This document shows, in pieces, positions 15,519 through 23,445 of a stretch of 64,000 nt of DNA (position 1 is the first letter of the stretch; each line of letters begins with the position of its first letter). A model generated the notes under the pieces. That model saw only the letters and a list, made by a program, of their open reading frames with translations. It searched no databases and was not told the DNA's origin. This stretch comes from Salinicola endophyticus. GTDB lineage: Bacteria > Pseudomonadota > Gammaproteobacteria > Pseudomonadales > Halomonadaceae. The DNA lies in assembly GCF_003206575.1 (NCBI RefSeq), contig NZ_PZJO01000004.1, forward strand, positions 335,735-399,734. Direction: 5' to 3'. The translations under genes were made by a program, and so were the position numbers.

Positions 15519-16552
15519 GCCTCGGTCTCCGCGTCGTCTTCGAGGGTCACCATGGCCTTGATCACGCCGCTGCCGGGCGCGCACCACTGGGGCATCAACG
15601 TCGGCAGCGACTCGAGCCGGCCGCGGTGGGTGATCAACGGGGCGGTCTGCAGCCGGCCTTCGGCCATCAGCTGGGTCACGTGCTCGAAATCCTCGCGCGT
15701 GGCGTTGCGGCTGCCGAGCAGGGTGAGTTCCTTCTTGTGGAAATCCGGGTCGCTGAAGCTGATCTCTGCCTTGACCACGCTGACCAGCACGTAGCGCCCG
15801 CCGTGGCCGGCGAAGTCGAAGCCCCGATTCATCGCCTTGGGGTTGCCGGTGGCGTCGAACACCACGTCGGCCAGGGCGCCGGCGTTGAGCGCCTCGATCC
15901 TGGCCACCACGTCGTCGTCGGCGTGCCATACCGCATCGGCGCCCAGCGTCTCGCGGCACAGCGCCAGGCGTTCGCGGTTGGTGTCGACCATCGCCACCCG
16001 CGCGCCGCAGCTCTTGGCCACCTGCAGCACGCCGATACCGATCGGCCCGGCGCCGACCACCACCACCAGTTCGTCGGCGGCGACCTGGGCACGGCGCACG
16101 GCGTGGGCGCCGATGGCCTGGCACTCGACCAGCGCCAGCGCCTCGGGCGAGAGCGTCGGCACCGCCACCAGGTGGGTGACGGGCACATTGAGCGTCTGCG
16201 CCATGCCGCCGTCGCGGTGCACGCCGATCACCTCGAGCGCCTGGCAGCAGTTGGTGCGGCCCTGGCGGCAGGCGCGACACTCGCCGCAGTGCAGATAGGG
16301 GATGACGTAGACCGCCTGGCCGACCAGCGCCGGGTCGACGTCGTCGGCCACCGCGACCACTTCCCCGGCCAGCTCGTGGCCGAGCACGCGGGGGTACTCG
16401 AAGTAGGGCTGATTGCCGCCGAAGGCGTGGATATCGGTACCGCAGATACCGATACGGCGGATGGCGACACGCGCTTCGCCCGGCGCCAGCGGTGGCGTCG
16501 GGCGCTCGACCAGCGCCATCTCGCCGGGGCGCGAACAGACGACGACTTGCAT
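15515..16552 (-). CDS. lgoD: L-galactonate 5-oxidoreductase-like zinc alcohol dehydrogenase
   Basis: This 345-residue zinc MDR dehydrogenase has catalytic ligands C37 (GICGTDIH) and H59-E60 (VLGHELAG), and a structural zinc set C89, C92, C95 and C103. It also has the Rossmann motif VVGAGPIGIGVLQVAK. The segments GGNQPYFEYPRVLGHE, QGRTNCCQALEVIGVH and DPDFHKKELTLLGSRNAT match what I know of E. coli LgoD (YjjN), which oxidises L-galactonate to D-tagaturonate. The ATG at 16552 follows GAGGAG by 8 nt. It overlaps uxaA, and this pairing with UxaB- and UxaA-type enzymes supports the L-galactonate assignment. L-gulonate or a related aldonate is an alternative. Confidence 0.85.
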   Translation of the reverse strand: MQVVVCSRPGEMALVERPTPPLAPGEARVAIRRIGICGTDIHAFGGNQPYFEYPRVLGHELAGEVVAVADDVDPALVGQAVYVIPYLHCGECRACRQGRTNCCQALEVIGVHRDGGMAQTLNVPVTHLVAVPTLSPEALALVECQAIGAHAVRRAQVAADELVVVVGAGPIGIGVLQVAKSCGARVAMVDTNRERLALCRETLGADAVWHADDDVVARIEALNAGALADVVFDATGNPKAMNRGFDFAGHGGRYVLVSVVKAEISFSDPDFHKKELTLLGSRNATREDFEHVTQLMAEGRLQTAPLITHRGRLESLPTLMPQWCAPGSGVIKAMVTLEDDAETEA

Positions 16553-16583
16553 GCGGATTCTCCTCACAAATAAGGGATATCGG

Positions 16584-16604
16584 CCTAAAGGTCAGGCCAA
16601 TTGG
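16584..16604. promoter_or_regulatory. Candidate operator shared with the FadR-family regulator promoter
   Basis: CCTAAAGGTCAGGCCAATTGG upstream of the LgoD-like gene resembles TCTAAAGGCCTGACCATTGG at 18531-18550, in the divergent promoter of the GntR/FadR regulator. Both carry a CCA(A)TTGG core, close to the TTGGT/ACCAA half-sites of the FadR family. An internal operator and possibly an internal promoter are inferred. Confidence 0.4.
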
Positions 16605-16656
16605 CGCGCGGGCCGCCTTCCAGACTCAGGGAAGACGGCGCGGCGTTGCGGGGCGC

Positions 16657-17499
16657 TCAGCTCTCGATACAGCGCTGGCGCTGTTCGCCCAGCCCTTCGA
16701 TGCCCAGGCGCATGGTCTGGCCCGGCTTGAGGAAGACCTTCGGATTTTGCCCCATGCCCACGCCCGGGGGGGTACCGGTGGAGATCACGTCGCCCGGCTG
16801 CAGGCTCATGAAGCGGCTCAGGTAAGCGACCAGATGCGGGATCTGGAACACCATGGTGCGGGTCGAGCCATCCTGGTAGCGCTGGCCGTCGACCTCCAGC
16901 CACAGATTCAGATCGTGGGGATCGGCGATCTCGTCGCGGGTCACCAGCCAGGGGCCGAGCGGGCCGAAGGTATCGCAGCCCTTGCCCTTGTCCCAGGTGC
17001 CGCTGCGCTCGAGCTGGAACTCGCGCTCGGAGACGTCGTTGATCACGCAGAAGCCGGCGACATGATTCATGGCGTCGGCTTCGTCGATGTAGCGCCCGCC
17101 GGTGCCGATCACTACGCCGAGCTCGACCTCCCAGTCGGTCTTGGTCGAATCGCGGGGGATCTCGACGTCGTCGTTGGGGCCGCAGATGGCGCTGGTCCAC
17201 TTGTTGAACACCACCGGCTCGGCGGGCACCTCGGCGCCGGTCTCGGCGGCGTGATCCGAATAGTTGAGGCCGATGCAGATGAACTTGCCCACCCGGCCGA
17301 CGCAGGGGCCGAGACGAGTGTCGGCGGCGACCTCGGGCAGGCGGCTCAGGTCGAGCTCGGCGAGTCGCGCCAGACCGGCGGCGGATAGCACTTCACCCGC
17401 GATGTCATCGATCTCGCCGGTGAGATCGCGCACGCGACCGTCGGCGTCGACGATCCCCGGCTTTTCCTGCCCCTTGGGGCCGTGGCGTAGCAGTTTCAT
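16657..17499 (-). CDS. FAH family hydrolase, 2,4-diketo-3-deoxy-L-fuconate hydrolase-like
   Basis: This 280-residue fumarylacetoacetate hydrolase-fold protein begins MKLLRHGPKGQEKPGIVDADG, the typical start of the diketo-deoxy-L-fuconate/rhamnonate hydrolase group. Core motifs are FICIGLNYSDHAAETG, VVFNKWTSAICGPND, DWEVELGVVIGTGGR (metal-binding Glu residues) and ISTGTPPGVGMGQNP. It should cleave a C-C bond in a 2,4-diketo acid to give pyruvate and a hydroxy acid. AAGGA lies 7 nt before the ATG. It follows the SDR gene, whose product would supply its substrate. Confidence 0.88.
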   Translation of the reverse strand: MKLLRHGPKGQEKPGIVDADGRVRDLTGEIDDIAGEVLSAAGLARLAELDLSRLPEVAADTRLGPCVGRVGKFICIGLNYSDHAAETGAEVPAEPVVFNKWTSAICGPNDDVEIPRDSTKTDWEVELGVVIGTGGRYIDEADAMNHVAGFCVINDVSEREFQLERSGTWDKGKGCDTFGPLGPWLVTRDEIADPHDLNLWLEVDGQRYQDGSTRTMVFQIPHLVAYLSRFMSLQPGDVISTGTPPGVGMGQNPKVFLKPGQTMRLGIEGLGEQRQRCIES

Positions 17500-17589
17500 G
17501 CCGTTTCCTTCTGTCTATGCATGGGTGCGTTCATCATCACTCTCTTTTAGTGCCGAGCGCAGGTCGTGCCAGGATGAACCCAGGGTTTG

Positions 17590-17650
17590 TACGAAAAGTC
17601 AGCGAGCGAAGGCCAGACCGGGACGCGTAGCCCAGGCAAGAATCGACGCA
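17590..17650. repeat. Solo end of the dispersed GAAAAGTC element
   Basis: In the 223-bp gap between the SDR and FAH genes, the stretch from TACGAAAAGTCAGCGAGCGA to GCAAGAATCGACG matches the left end of the element at 3211-3371, apart from a roughly 19-bp insertion after AAGGCCAG. No matching opposite end is seen, so this is a partial copy. The rest of the gap shows no gene. Confidence 0.5.
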
Positions 17651-17722
17651 AACGGACCGGGCGGGCGCTCCCGCCGATTGTCGACGCCGTATTGCCGCGC
17701 ACGGGTAGTTGTCGTGCAACGC

Positions 17723-18463
17723 CTAGTTGGACCAGCCGCCATCGATCATCTGCACCGTCCCGGTGATGAAACCGGCCTCGTCACTGGCCAGCCAGGTGGC
17801 CAGCGCGGCGATCTCCTCCACCCGGCCCAGCCGGCCCATGGGCTGACGCGCGACGAATTCGGCGAACACCTCGTCGGCGCTGCGCCCCTGCTGGCGTGCC
17901 TGTTCGGCGACCCGTTCGCGCAGCGAGGGCGAGTCCACGGTGCCCGGGCAGATGGCGTTGCAGCGGATGCCGCGGGTCATGAAGTCGGCGGCGATCGACT
18001 TGGTCAGCCCGATCACCGCGGCCTTGGTGGTGCCGTAGGCGAAGCGATTGGCGACCCCTTTGGTGCTGGAGGCGAGGGAGGCCATATTGATGATGCTGCC
18101 GCCGCCGTTCTCCAGCATCGCTGGCAGGGCGGCGCGCAGGGTGTAGAACATCGAGTCGACGTTGAGTCGCTGGGCCTGTGCCCACTGGGCCTCGTCGCAC
18201 TCGAGGATCGAGCCGGCGGGCACCGTGCCGGCGCAGTTGAAGACGATATCCAGGGCGCCCAGCGACGCGATCAGGCGGTTCACCGCGGCGGCGTCGGTGA
18301 CATCCAGCGCGTGGCACTCGGCGGCCTCCAGCCCGTCGAGCTTGGCCGCGTCGATATCGGTGGCGATCACCCGCGCGCCCTCGGCCAGGAAGCGCTCGAC
18401 GGTGGCGCGGCCGATGCCCTGGCCGGCAGCAGTGATCAGAGCGGTCTTGTGGGCGAGGCGCAT
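17723..18463 (-). CDS. SDR oxidoreductase, 2-keto-3-deoxy-L-fuconate dehydrogenase-like
   Basis: This 246-residue short-chain dehydrogenase has the cofactor motif TAAGQGIGRA at residues 11-20 and Asp36 in ATDID, pointing to NAD. The catalytic residues are S129, Y143 and K147 (FAYGTTKAAV). The C-terminal GTVQMIDGGWSN and the segment ITKSIAADFMTRGIRCNAICPGTVDSPS-like pattern closely recall Xanthomonas 2-keto-3-deoxy-L-fuconate dehydrogenase. AGGAG lies 7 nt before the ATG at 18463. It is the first gene of the sugar-acid operon and would make the 2,4-diketo acid used by the FAH hydrolase. Confidence 0.88.
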   Translation of the reverse strand: MRLAHKTALITAAGQGIGRATVERFLAEGARVIATDIDAAKLDGLEAAECHALDVTDAAAVNRLIASLGALDIVFNCAGTVPAGSILECDEAQWAQAQRLNVDSMFYTLRAALPAMLENGGGSIINMASLASSTKGVANRFAYGTTKAAVIGLTKSIAADFMTRGIRCNAICPGTVDSPSLRERVAEQARQQGRSADEVFAEFVARQPMGRLGRVEEIAALATWLASDEAGFITGTVQMIDGGWSN

Positions 18464-18697
18464 GGCGGGGCTCCTGAGCGTTGTCGAAGTTGGCTGACTG
18501 TTGTCGCACGGTGGCCTTTCGCTTCTAATGTCTAAAGGCCTGACCATTGGGCCGAGTATTATCCTATGCGTGGCGGCACCGCAAACCGCCAAACGTCTAA
18601 TAGGCAGCGCCAGCGCCCGGGATTGCGTGCCAGTTTTCGACCAATGTCTAACAAGGACGCCGTTCCCGGGCGGCGGCCTGCCACAGGAGATCCCGCG
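18464..18697. promoter_or_regulatory. Divergent promoter region with repeated TGTCTAA boxes
   Basis: This 234-bp region drives the sugar-acid operon leftward and the FadR-family regulator rightward. The boxes AATGTCTAAA (near 18527), AACGTCTAAT (near 18592) and AATGTCTAAC (near 18643) recur. The box at 18531-18550 is similar to one at 16584-16604. These are candidate binding sites for the regulator; no confident -10/-35 pair is called. Confidence 0.45.
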
Positions 18698-19453
18698 ATG
18701 CCGATTCAGACCATTCGCGCCCAGCGGCTCTATCGCCAGATCGCCGATCAGCTGCTGGCGTTGATCCGCCAGGGCGAGTTCCCGCCGGGCTCGCTGCTGC
18801 CGCCGGAGCGTGATCTGGCGCAGCAGCTCGGGGTCAGCCGCGCCTCGGTGCGTGAGGCGCTGATCGCGCTGGAGGTAGTGGGGCAGGTCGAGGTGCGGGT
18901 CGGCCACGGCGTGCTGGTACTGGAGCGTGCGGCGCCGGTGGAGACGTCGGTGATGCACGTCGCGCTTCGCCAGGAGCCGTGGGCGATCGATCCCGAGTTC
19001 GAAAGCGAGATCGAGCTCGACCTGGATCAGGAGATTCCGCCTTTCGCGCTGCTCGAGGCGCGCCGCTTCATCGAGCCGGAAACCGCGGCGCTGGCGGCGC
19101 TCAATGCCAGCGACGCCGATCTCGAGGCGATCCGCGAGGCCTACCAGCGCAACGTCGAGGACAACCGCCACGGCGGCAACAACATGGTCGGCGACCGCCT
19201 GATGCATATCCGCATCGCCGAGGCCTCGGGCAACGCCGCCTATGCCATGCTGCTCAAGCATCTGCTCGGCCATCAGTACGGGGTGATGTTCCGGCGGCTG
19301 CAGGCGCTGTTCATGTCCACCGACATGCCGCGCCGCTCGCAGCAGGACCACAGCCATATCCTCGCTGCCATCGAGGCGCGGGATGCCGAGGCCGCGCGGG
19401 CGGCGATGGCGGCGCATCTCGATCACGTGCTCGGGGTGTTCTTCGATAGCTGA
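18698..19453 (+). CDS. FadR-type GntR family transcriptional regulator
   Basis: This 251-residue regulator has an N-terminal winged helix (about residues 8-75; [28 protein letters not shown]). The C-terminal all-helical FCD ligand domain has [17 protein letters not shown] and later His residues ([24 protein letters not shown]) that form the usual metal site. CAGGAG lies 8 nt before the ATG at 18698. It is transcribed away from the sugar-acid operon and is its likely repressor, with a pathway sugar acid as effector. The uxuR/exuR and lldR regulators of related pathways belong to the same family. Confidence 0.92.
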   Translation: MPIQTIRAQRLYRQIADQLLALIRQGEFPPGSLLPPERDLAQQLGVSRASVREALIALEVVGQVEVRVGHGVLVLERAAPVETSVMHVALRQEPWAIDPEFESEIELDLDQEIPPFALLEARRFIEPETAALAALNASDADLEAIREAYQRNVEDNRHGGNNMVGDRLMHIRIAEASGNAAYAMLLKHLLGHQYGVMFRRLQALFMSTDMPRRSQQDHSHILAAIEARDAEAARAAMAAHLDHVLGVFFDS

Positions 19454-19623
19454 GCCGGGTGCCGTTGCCGCCGACGATTCGATCGTATCGATGCTCGGGG
19501 GCGAAAAAAGCCAGTGTCGACATGCCCGCAGGCCGACTAGCCTTGCAGGAGTATTCACCGGGACACGCATCCCGATCTGCCGGCCGTATGCGCCGGCGCT
19601 ACCCCCGCTGCAAGGAGCGTGCA

Positions 19624-20229
19624 ATGAGCAAGGTACTGGTGCTTTATTACTCGAGCTACGGTCATGTCGAGACGCTGGCCAAGGCGATCGCCGAGGGCGC
19701 CAGCGGTGTCGGCGGCACCCAGGTGGACGTGCGCCGGGTGTCCGAGCTGGTCCCCGAGGAGGTGGCCGAGCAGTCGGGTTACAAGACCGATCAGGATGCA
19801 CCGGTGATCGAGAGCCCCGACGCCCTGGCCGACTACGACGCGATCATCGTCGGTACGCCGACCCGGTTCGGCAACATGGCCTCGCAGATGCGCAACTTCT
19901 GGGACATGACCGGTGGCCTGTGGGCCCAGGGCAAGCTGGTCGGCAAGGTCGGCAGCGCCTTCGTCTCCACCGCGAGCCAGCACGGCGGCCAGGAGACCAC
20001 CTTGACCTCGATCCATACCACGCTGCTGCATCACGGCATGGTGATTGCTGGCGTGCCCTACAGCTGCGCCGGGCTCACCAACATGAGCGAGATCACCGGT
20101 GGCACGCCCTATGGTGCCTCCACCCTGGCGGGGGCCGACGGCAGCCGCACACCCAGCGAGAACGAGCTGGAGATCGCCCGCTTCCAGGGCAAGCACGTGG
20201 CCGAGCTGGCGGCCAAGCTCGCCGGCTGA
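19624..20229 (+). CDS. wrbA: NAD(P)H:quinone oxidoreductase WrbA
   Basis: This 201-residue flavodoxin-like quinone reductase binds FMN and reduces quinones by two electrons, limiting oxidative stress. The FMN phosphate loop [15 protein letters not shown] is at residues 8-22. [16 protein letters not shown] and [17 protein letters not shown] are characteristic of WrbA. The ATG at 19624 has AAGGAG 7 nt upstream and gives the usual family length. It lies 170 bp after the regulator and ends at a clear intrinsic terminator, so it is probably its own transcription unit. Confidence 0.95.
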   Translation: MSKVLVLYYSSYGHVETLAKAIAEGASGVGGTQVDVRRVSELVPEEVAEQSGYKTDQDAPVIESPDALADYDAIIVGTPTRFGNMASQMRNFWDMTGGLWAQGKLVGKVGSAFVSTASQHGGQETTLTSIHTTLLHHGMVIAGVPYSCAGLTNMSEITGGTPYGASTLAGADGSRTPSENELEIARFQGKHVAELAAKLAG

Positions 20230-20272
20230 GGCCGGTCGGCCAAGGCCCTTTTCCCCCGGGCCGACCAACGAG

Positions 20273-20305
20273 AGCCGCTGATCTCATCGAGGTCAGCGGC
20301 TTTTT
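20273..20305 (+). terminator. Rho-independent terminator after wrbA
   Basis: AGCCGCTGA (20273-20281) pairs with TCAGCGGCT (20293-20301) around an 11-nt loop, followed by TTTTT. It overlaps the stop codon of the convergent GH43 gene. On the other strand no T-run follows, so it should act mainly on wrbA. Confidence 0.85.
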
Positions 20306-21903
20306 CCTGGGCGATAGTCGAACTCGTGAAAATCCGCCGCGAGGCCGGCCCCGGAGAGATCCTGGGCGCAGAGGCCGATGAAGGTGCCGGTGAAGCGGAT
20401 GTAGTCCGGGTCGTCGTCGCAGAGATGGGAGATGTCGAGTGGCTCGCCGATCGGTTGCCAATCGATAGCATCGGCGTGTCGATCCGGATCGCTCTGCGCA
20501 TCGCCCGGCGCATGGAAGAAACGCAGCTTTTCGCGCGCCAGGCGCGCCATCAGGCGCACGTCACCCGCCATCAGAGGGACATCGACGGTCAGCGGCTCGT
20601 CGTAGACGCCGTGGCGCGAGACGACGATACCGAGACAACGGCCCAGCGTCTCCTCCCGGGTCACCCTGAGATAGACATAATCCTTGGTGTCGTAATAGAG
20701 GATCAGCCCCGCCATCTGCTGGAAATGCTCGGGGTCGAAGGAGAGGCGTGTCTCCACCTCCACGTCGAGATGGGTCAGGCGCCTGGCCAGCAGGCTCTGT
20801 CGGTGGGTCGACTGCATCGACTCGCCGCCCTTGAGTCGCAGACAGCCCGGGCGCTCGCTCAGCGACAGCCAGGTGTCGTCGAACGGCCGGCGCAGACTCT
20901 GCCAGTAGCGGTAGAGGCTCGGGCTCTCGAAGGTATCGTGATCCGGCTCGGCGAGGGGGGGCTGCCAGTGCAGCTCCGGGCCGGCCACCCGGTGGCTGGG
21001 GTAGGGGCCGCCAGCGATGCGAAGCCAGTCATCCTCGGTCCAGACGCAGCGCTGCAGGGCGGTTTCGCGCCCCAGCATGCAGCGCCCGGCGACGACCGGG
21101 CGGGCACAGAGGTGGGCGCAGTACCACTCGCCTCCGGGGGTCTCCACCAGACTGCCATGGCCGGCCTTCTGCAACTGATCGCGCGCATCCGGGTTCGAGG
21201 TGAGCACCGGGTTGGTCGGGTCGACCTCGTAAGGACCGGTCAACTCACGTGAGCGAGCCACCGTCATGGCATGACCGTAGCCGGTACCGCCCTCGGCGGT
21301 GACCAGGTAGTAGTAGCCGTTTCGCCGATAGAGGTGCGGGGCCTCGGTGACGCCCAAGGACGTCCCCCGAAAGATATTGTGCACGGGCCCGGTGAGCTGT
21401 TGGCGTTCGATGTCGTAGCGCTGCAAGGCGATACCGGCGAAGGCGTTCCGACCCTTGCGGAAATCCCAGATCATGTTGAGCAGCCAACTGCTGCCGTCAT
21501 CGTCGTGGAACAGCGAAGGGTCGAAGCCGCTACTGTTGAGAGGAGTCGGTTCCGACCAGGGTCCTTCGATCCGCTCGGCGCTGACCAGGTAGTTGTGGGT
21601 GTCCTTGAACGCGCCACGGCGACTCTTGACGTCGGTGTAGATCAGATGGAAGCGGCCATGTGCGTAGCTCAGGCACGGCGCCCATACGCCGCCGGAATCG
21701 ATATCGCCGATCATGTCCAGCTGCGAGCGCCGGTCGAGGGGCGAGGGCAACTGGCGCCACTGGGCCAGATCCCGGGAGTGATAGAGGGCGACGCCGGGAA
21801 ACCATTCGAAGGTCGAGGTGGCGATGTAGTAGTCGTCGTCGACCCGGAGTATCGACGGGTCCGGATGAAAGCCGGGCAGGATGGGGTTGGCAATGAGGGA
21901 CAT
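20293..21903 (-). CDS. xynB: GH43 beta-xylosidase
   Basis: This 536-residue glycoside hydrolase of family 43 is probably a xylan 1,4-beta-xylosidase that releases xylose from xylo-oligosaccharides. The five-bladed propeller starts NPILPGFHPDPSILRVDDDYY, with the general base D15. TSTFEWFPGVALYHSRDL is typical of XynB, and the acid Glu lies in SLGVTEAPHLYRRNG. A C-terminal beta-sandwich follows. There is no signal peptide, so it acts in the cytoplasm on imported xylosides. CAGGAG precedes the ATG. It is the last gene of the xylose operon, 23 bp after the GPH transporter. Confidence 0.93.
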   Translation of the reverse strand: MSLIANPILPGFHPDPSILRVDDDYYIATSTFEWFPGVALYHSRDLAQWRQLPSPLDRRSQLDMIGDIDSGGVWAPCLSYAHGRFHLIYTDVKSRRGAFKDTHNYLVSAERIEGPWSEPTPLNSSGFDPSLFHDDDGSSWLLNMIWDFRKGRNAFAGIALQRYDIERQQLTGPVHNIFRGTSLGVTEAPHLYRRNGYYYLVTAEGGTGYGHAMTVARSRELTGPYEVDPTNPVLTSNPDARDQLQKAGHGSLVETPGGEWYCAHLCARPVVAGRCMLGRETALQRCVWTEDDWLRIAGGPYPSHRVAGPELHWQPPLAEPDHDTFESPSLYRYWQSLRRPFDDTWLSLSERPGCLRLKGGESMQSTHRQSLLARRLTHLDVEVETRLSFDPEHFQQMAGLILYYDTKDYVYLRVTREETLGRCLGIVVSRHGVYDEPLTVDVPLMAGDVRLMARLAREKLRFFHAPGDAQSDPDRHADAIDWQPIGEPLDISHLCDDDPDYIRFTGTFIGLCAQDLSGAGLAADFHEFDYRPGKSR

Positions 21904-21926
21904 GCGATCTCCTGTCGCGACGGGGT

Positions 21927-23360
21927 TCAGCGTTTGGCGGCGAGATCGGCGACGATGGCCGGATAGCGCTTGTCGAGGTCGTAGAACAGCATCAGCACGA
22001 TCATCAGCGCGCAGAGACCCATCGGCAGATAGACGAACAGCGCCTGGATCGCGAACAGTGCGGTGTCGCTCTGCTCGCCGCCACCGCCGACATAGCCGCC
22101 GAAGGCCAGTATCCATCCCAGCAGCGCCGTGCCCAGCCCGCTGCCGATCTTGATGCCCATGCTGCCGCCGCTGTAGACCATGCCTTCGTTACGAATCCCG
22201 GTCTTCCACTCTCCGTACTCGATGGTGTCGCCGAGCAGCGCGAACATGCTGCCGTTGATCGGTGCCTTGCCGAGTCCGCGGATGATGGTACCGGCGACGA
22301 TCAGGTAGACGTTGCCGAGGTCGATCAGCATGACGCCGTAGCCGACCAGGGTGATCAGCTCGCCGACGATGATCGCGTTGCGCTTGCCGTAGCGCTTGGT
22401 GATCGGCGCCACGAAGGCCATGCCTGCCAGGATGAAGACGATGTAGGCGGTCGTGATGACGCCTACCAGCCAGGTATCGTCGAGCAGGTACTGGGCGTAG
22501 TAGACGACCGCCCCGGAGTTGAGTGCGTTGAAGATATAGGTGATCAGGATGAACAGCGTGGCCAGCGCCCAGTAGCGATTCTTGCCGAGGGTGCGCAGGC
22601 TCTGCTTCAGGGGAACCGGTGCCTGGCGCCGGCGCGCTTCTGCCGGCTGGACGCGTTCGTGGGTGCTCTTGAAGGTGAACAGGAAAAGCCCCGTACCGAT
22701 GGCGCCGAAGATCGCGAAGGTGACGATCCATCCCGCCTGGCCGCCGCCGAACAGCGTGGCGACCGGCAGCGTCAGGTTGCTCACCAGCAGCACGCCGATC
22801 AGCGCCAGGCTCATGCGGAAGACGTTGAGCAGCGAGCGCTGATACTGGTCCTGGGTGATCAGCGAGTTGAGCGTGCCATAGGGTACGTTGAGGCCGGTAT
22901 AGACCAGGCATACCAGGTTATAGGTCACCGCGATGTAGACCGTCTGCCAGAACGGCGAGACATCGGGTACCGCGAACAGCAGCACCGCCGAGATCGCGAA
23001 TGGCACCGCCAGCCACAGCAACCAAGGCCTGGCCTTGCCGTGTCGCGAGGTGGTCTTGTCGATCACGTAGCCCATGGCGATGTCCGAGACACCGTCGAAC
23101 ACGCGCGAAAACAGCATGATAGAGCCGATGATACCGGCGGCGACGCCGATCACGTCGGTGTAGTAGTAGACGATGAAGATGCTCATCGCCTGCCAGATGA
23201 AATTGCTGGCCAGATCCCCGCAGCCGTAGCCGATCCGCTCCATCAGCGGTACGGCGGCAGCGGGATCGTGGGCTGACCCTGGGGTTGTCTCAGTGTTGCC
23301 TGTCTCTGGGGGGCTTGTCTCTGTAGGGCTTGTCGTCAGCGTGCTTGTCTCGCGCGTCAT
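21927..23360 (-). CDS. GPH-type sodium or proton sugar symporter, xyloside transporter
   Basis: This 477-residue transporter of the glycoside-pentoside-hexuronide family has 12 hydrophobic segments. Motifs are ERIGYGCGDLASNFIW, GYVIDKTTSRHGKARPWLLW and ALLGDTIEYGEWKTGIRNEG, all typical of XynP, MelB and UidB relatives. The ATG at 23360 with a GAGGTG-like site is chosen over longer frames. Residues 2-38 form a Thr/Ser/Pro-rich tail (TSTLTTSPTETSPPETGNTE) not usual for the family and coded by slippage-prone repeats. Its place next to the cytoplasmic xylosidase suggests uptake of xylobiose or other xylosides. Confidence 0.9.
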   Translation of the reverse strand: MTRETSTLTTSPTETSPPETGNTETTPGSAHDPAAAVPLMERIGYGCGDLASNFIWQAMSIFIVYYYTDVIGVAAGIIGSIMLFSRVFDGVSDIAMGYVIDKTTSRHGKARPWLLWLAVPFAISAVLLFAVPDVSPFWQTVYIAVTYNLVCLVYTGLNVPYGTLNSLITQDQYQRSLLNVFRMSLALIGVLLVSNLTLPVATLFGGGQAGWIVTFAIFGAIGTGLFLFTFKSTHERVQPAEARRRQAPVPLKQSLRTLGKNRYWALATLFILITYIFNALNSGAVVYYAQYLLDDTWLVGVITTAYIVFILAGMAFVAPITKRYGKRNAIIVGELITLVGYGVMLIDLGNVYLIVAGTIIRGLGKAPINGSMFALLGDTIEYGEWKTGIRNEGMVYSGGSMGIKIGSGLGTALLGWILAFGGYVGGGGEQSDTALFAIQALFVYLPMGLCALMIVLMLFYDLDKRYPAIVADLAAKR

Positions 23361-23445
23361 TATCACCTCGCTGCCTGTGAGGGTCGCCGCGGCCGCTGCT
23401 CGTGGCAGGACCGCGACGACCACCGCCTATCCGCGAATTGCCGCC

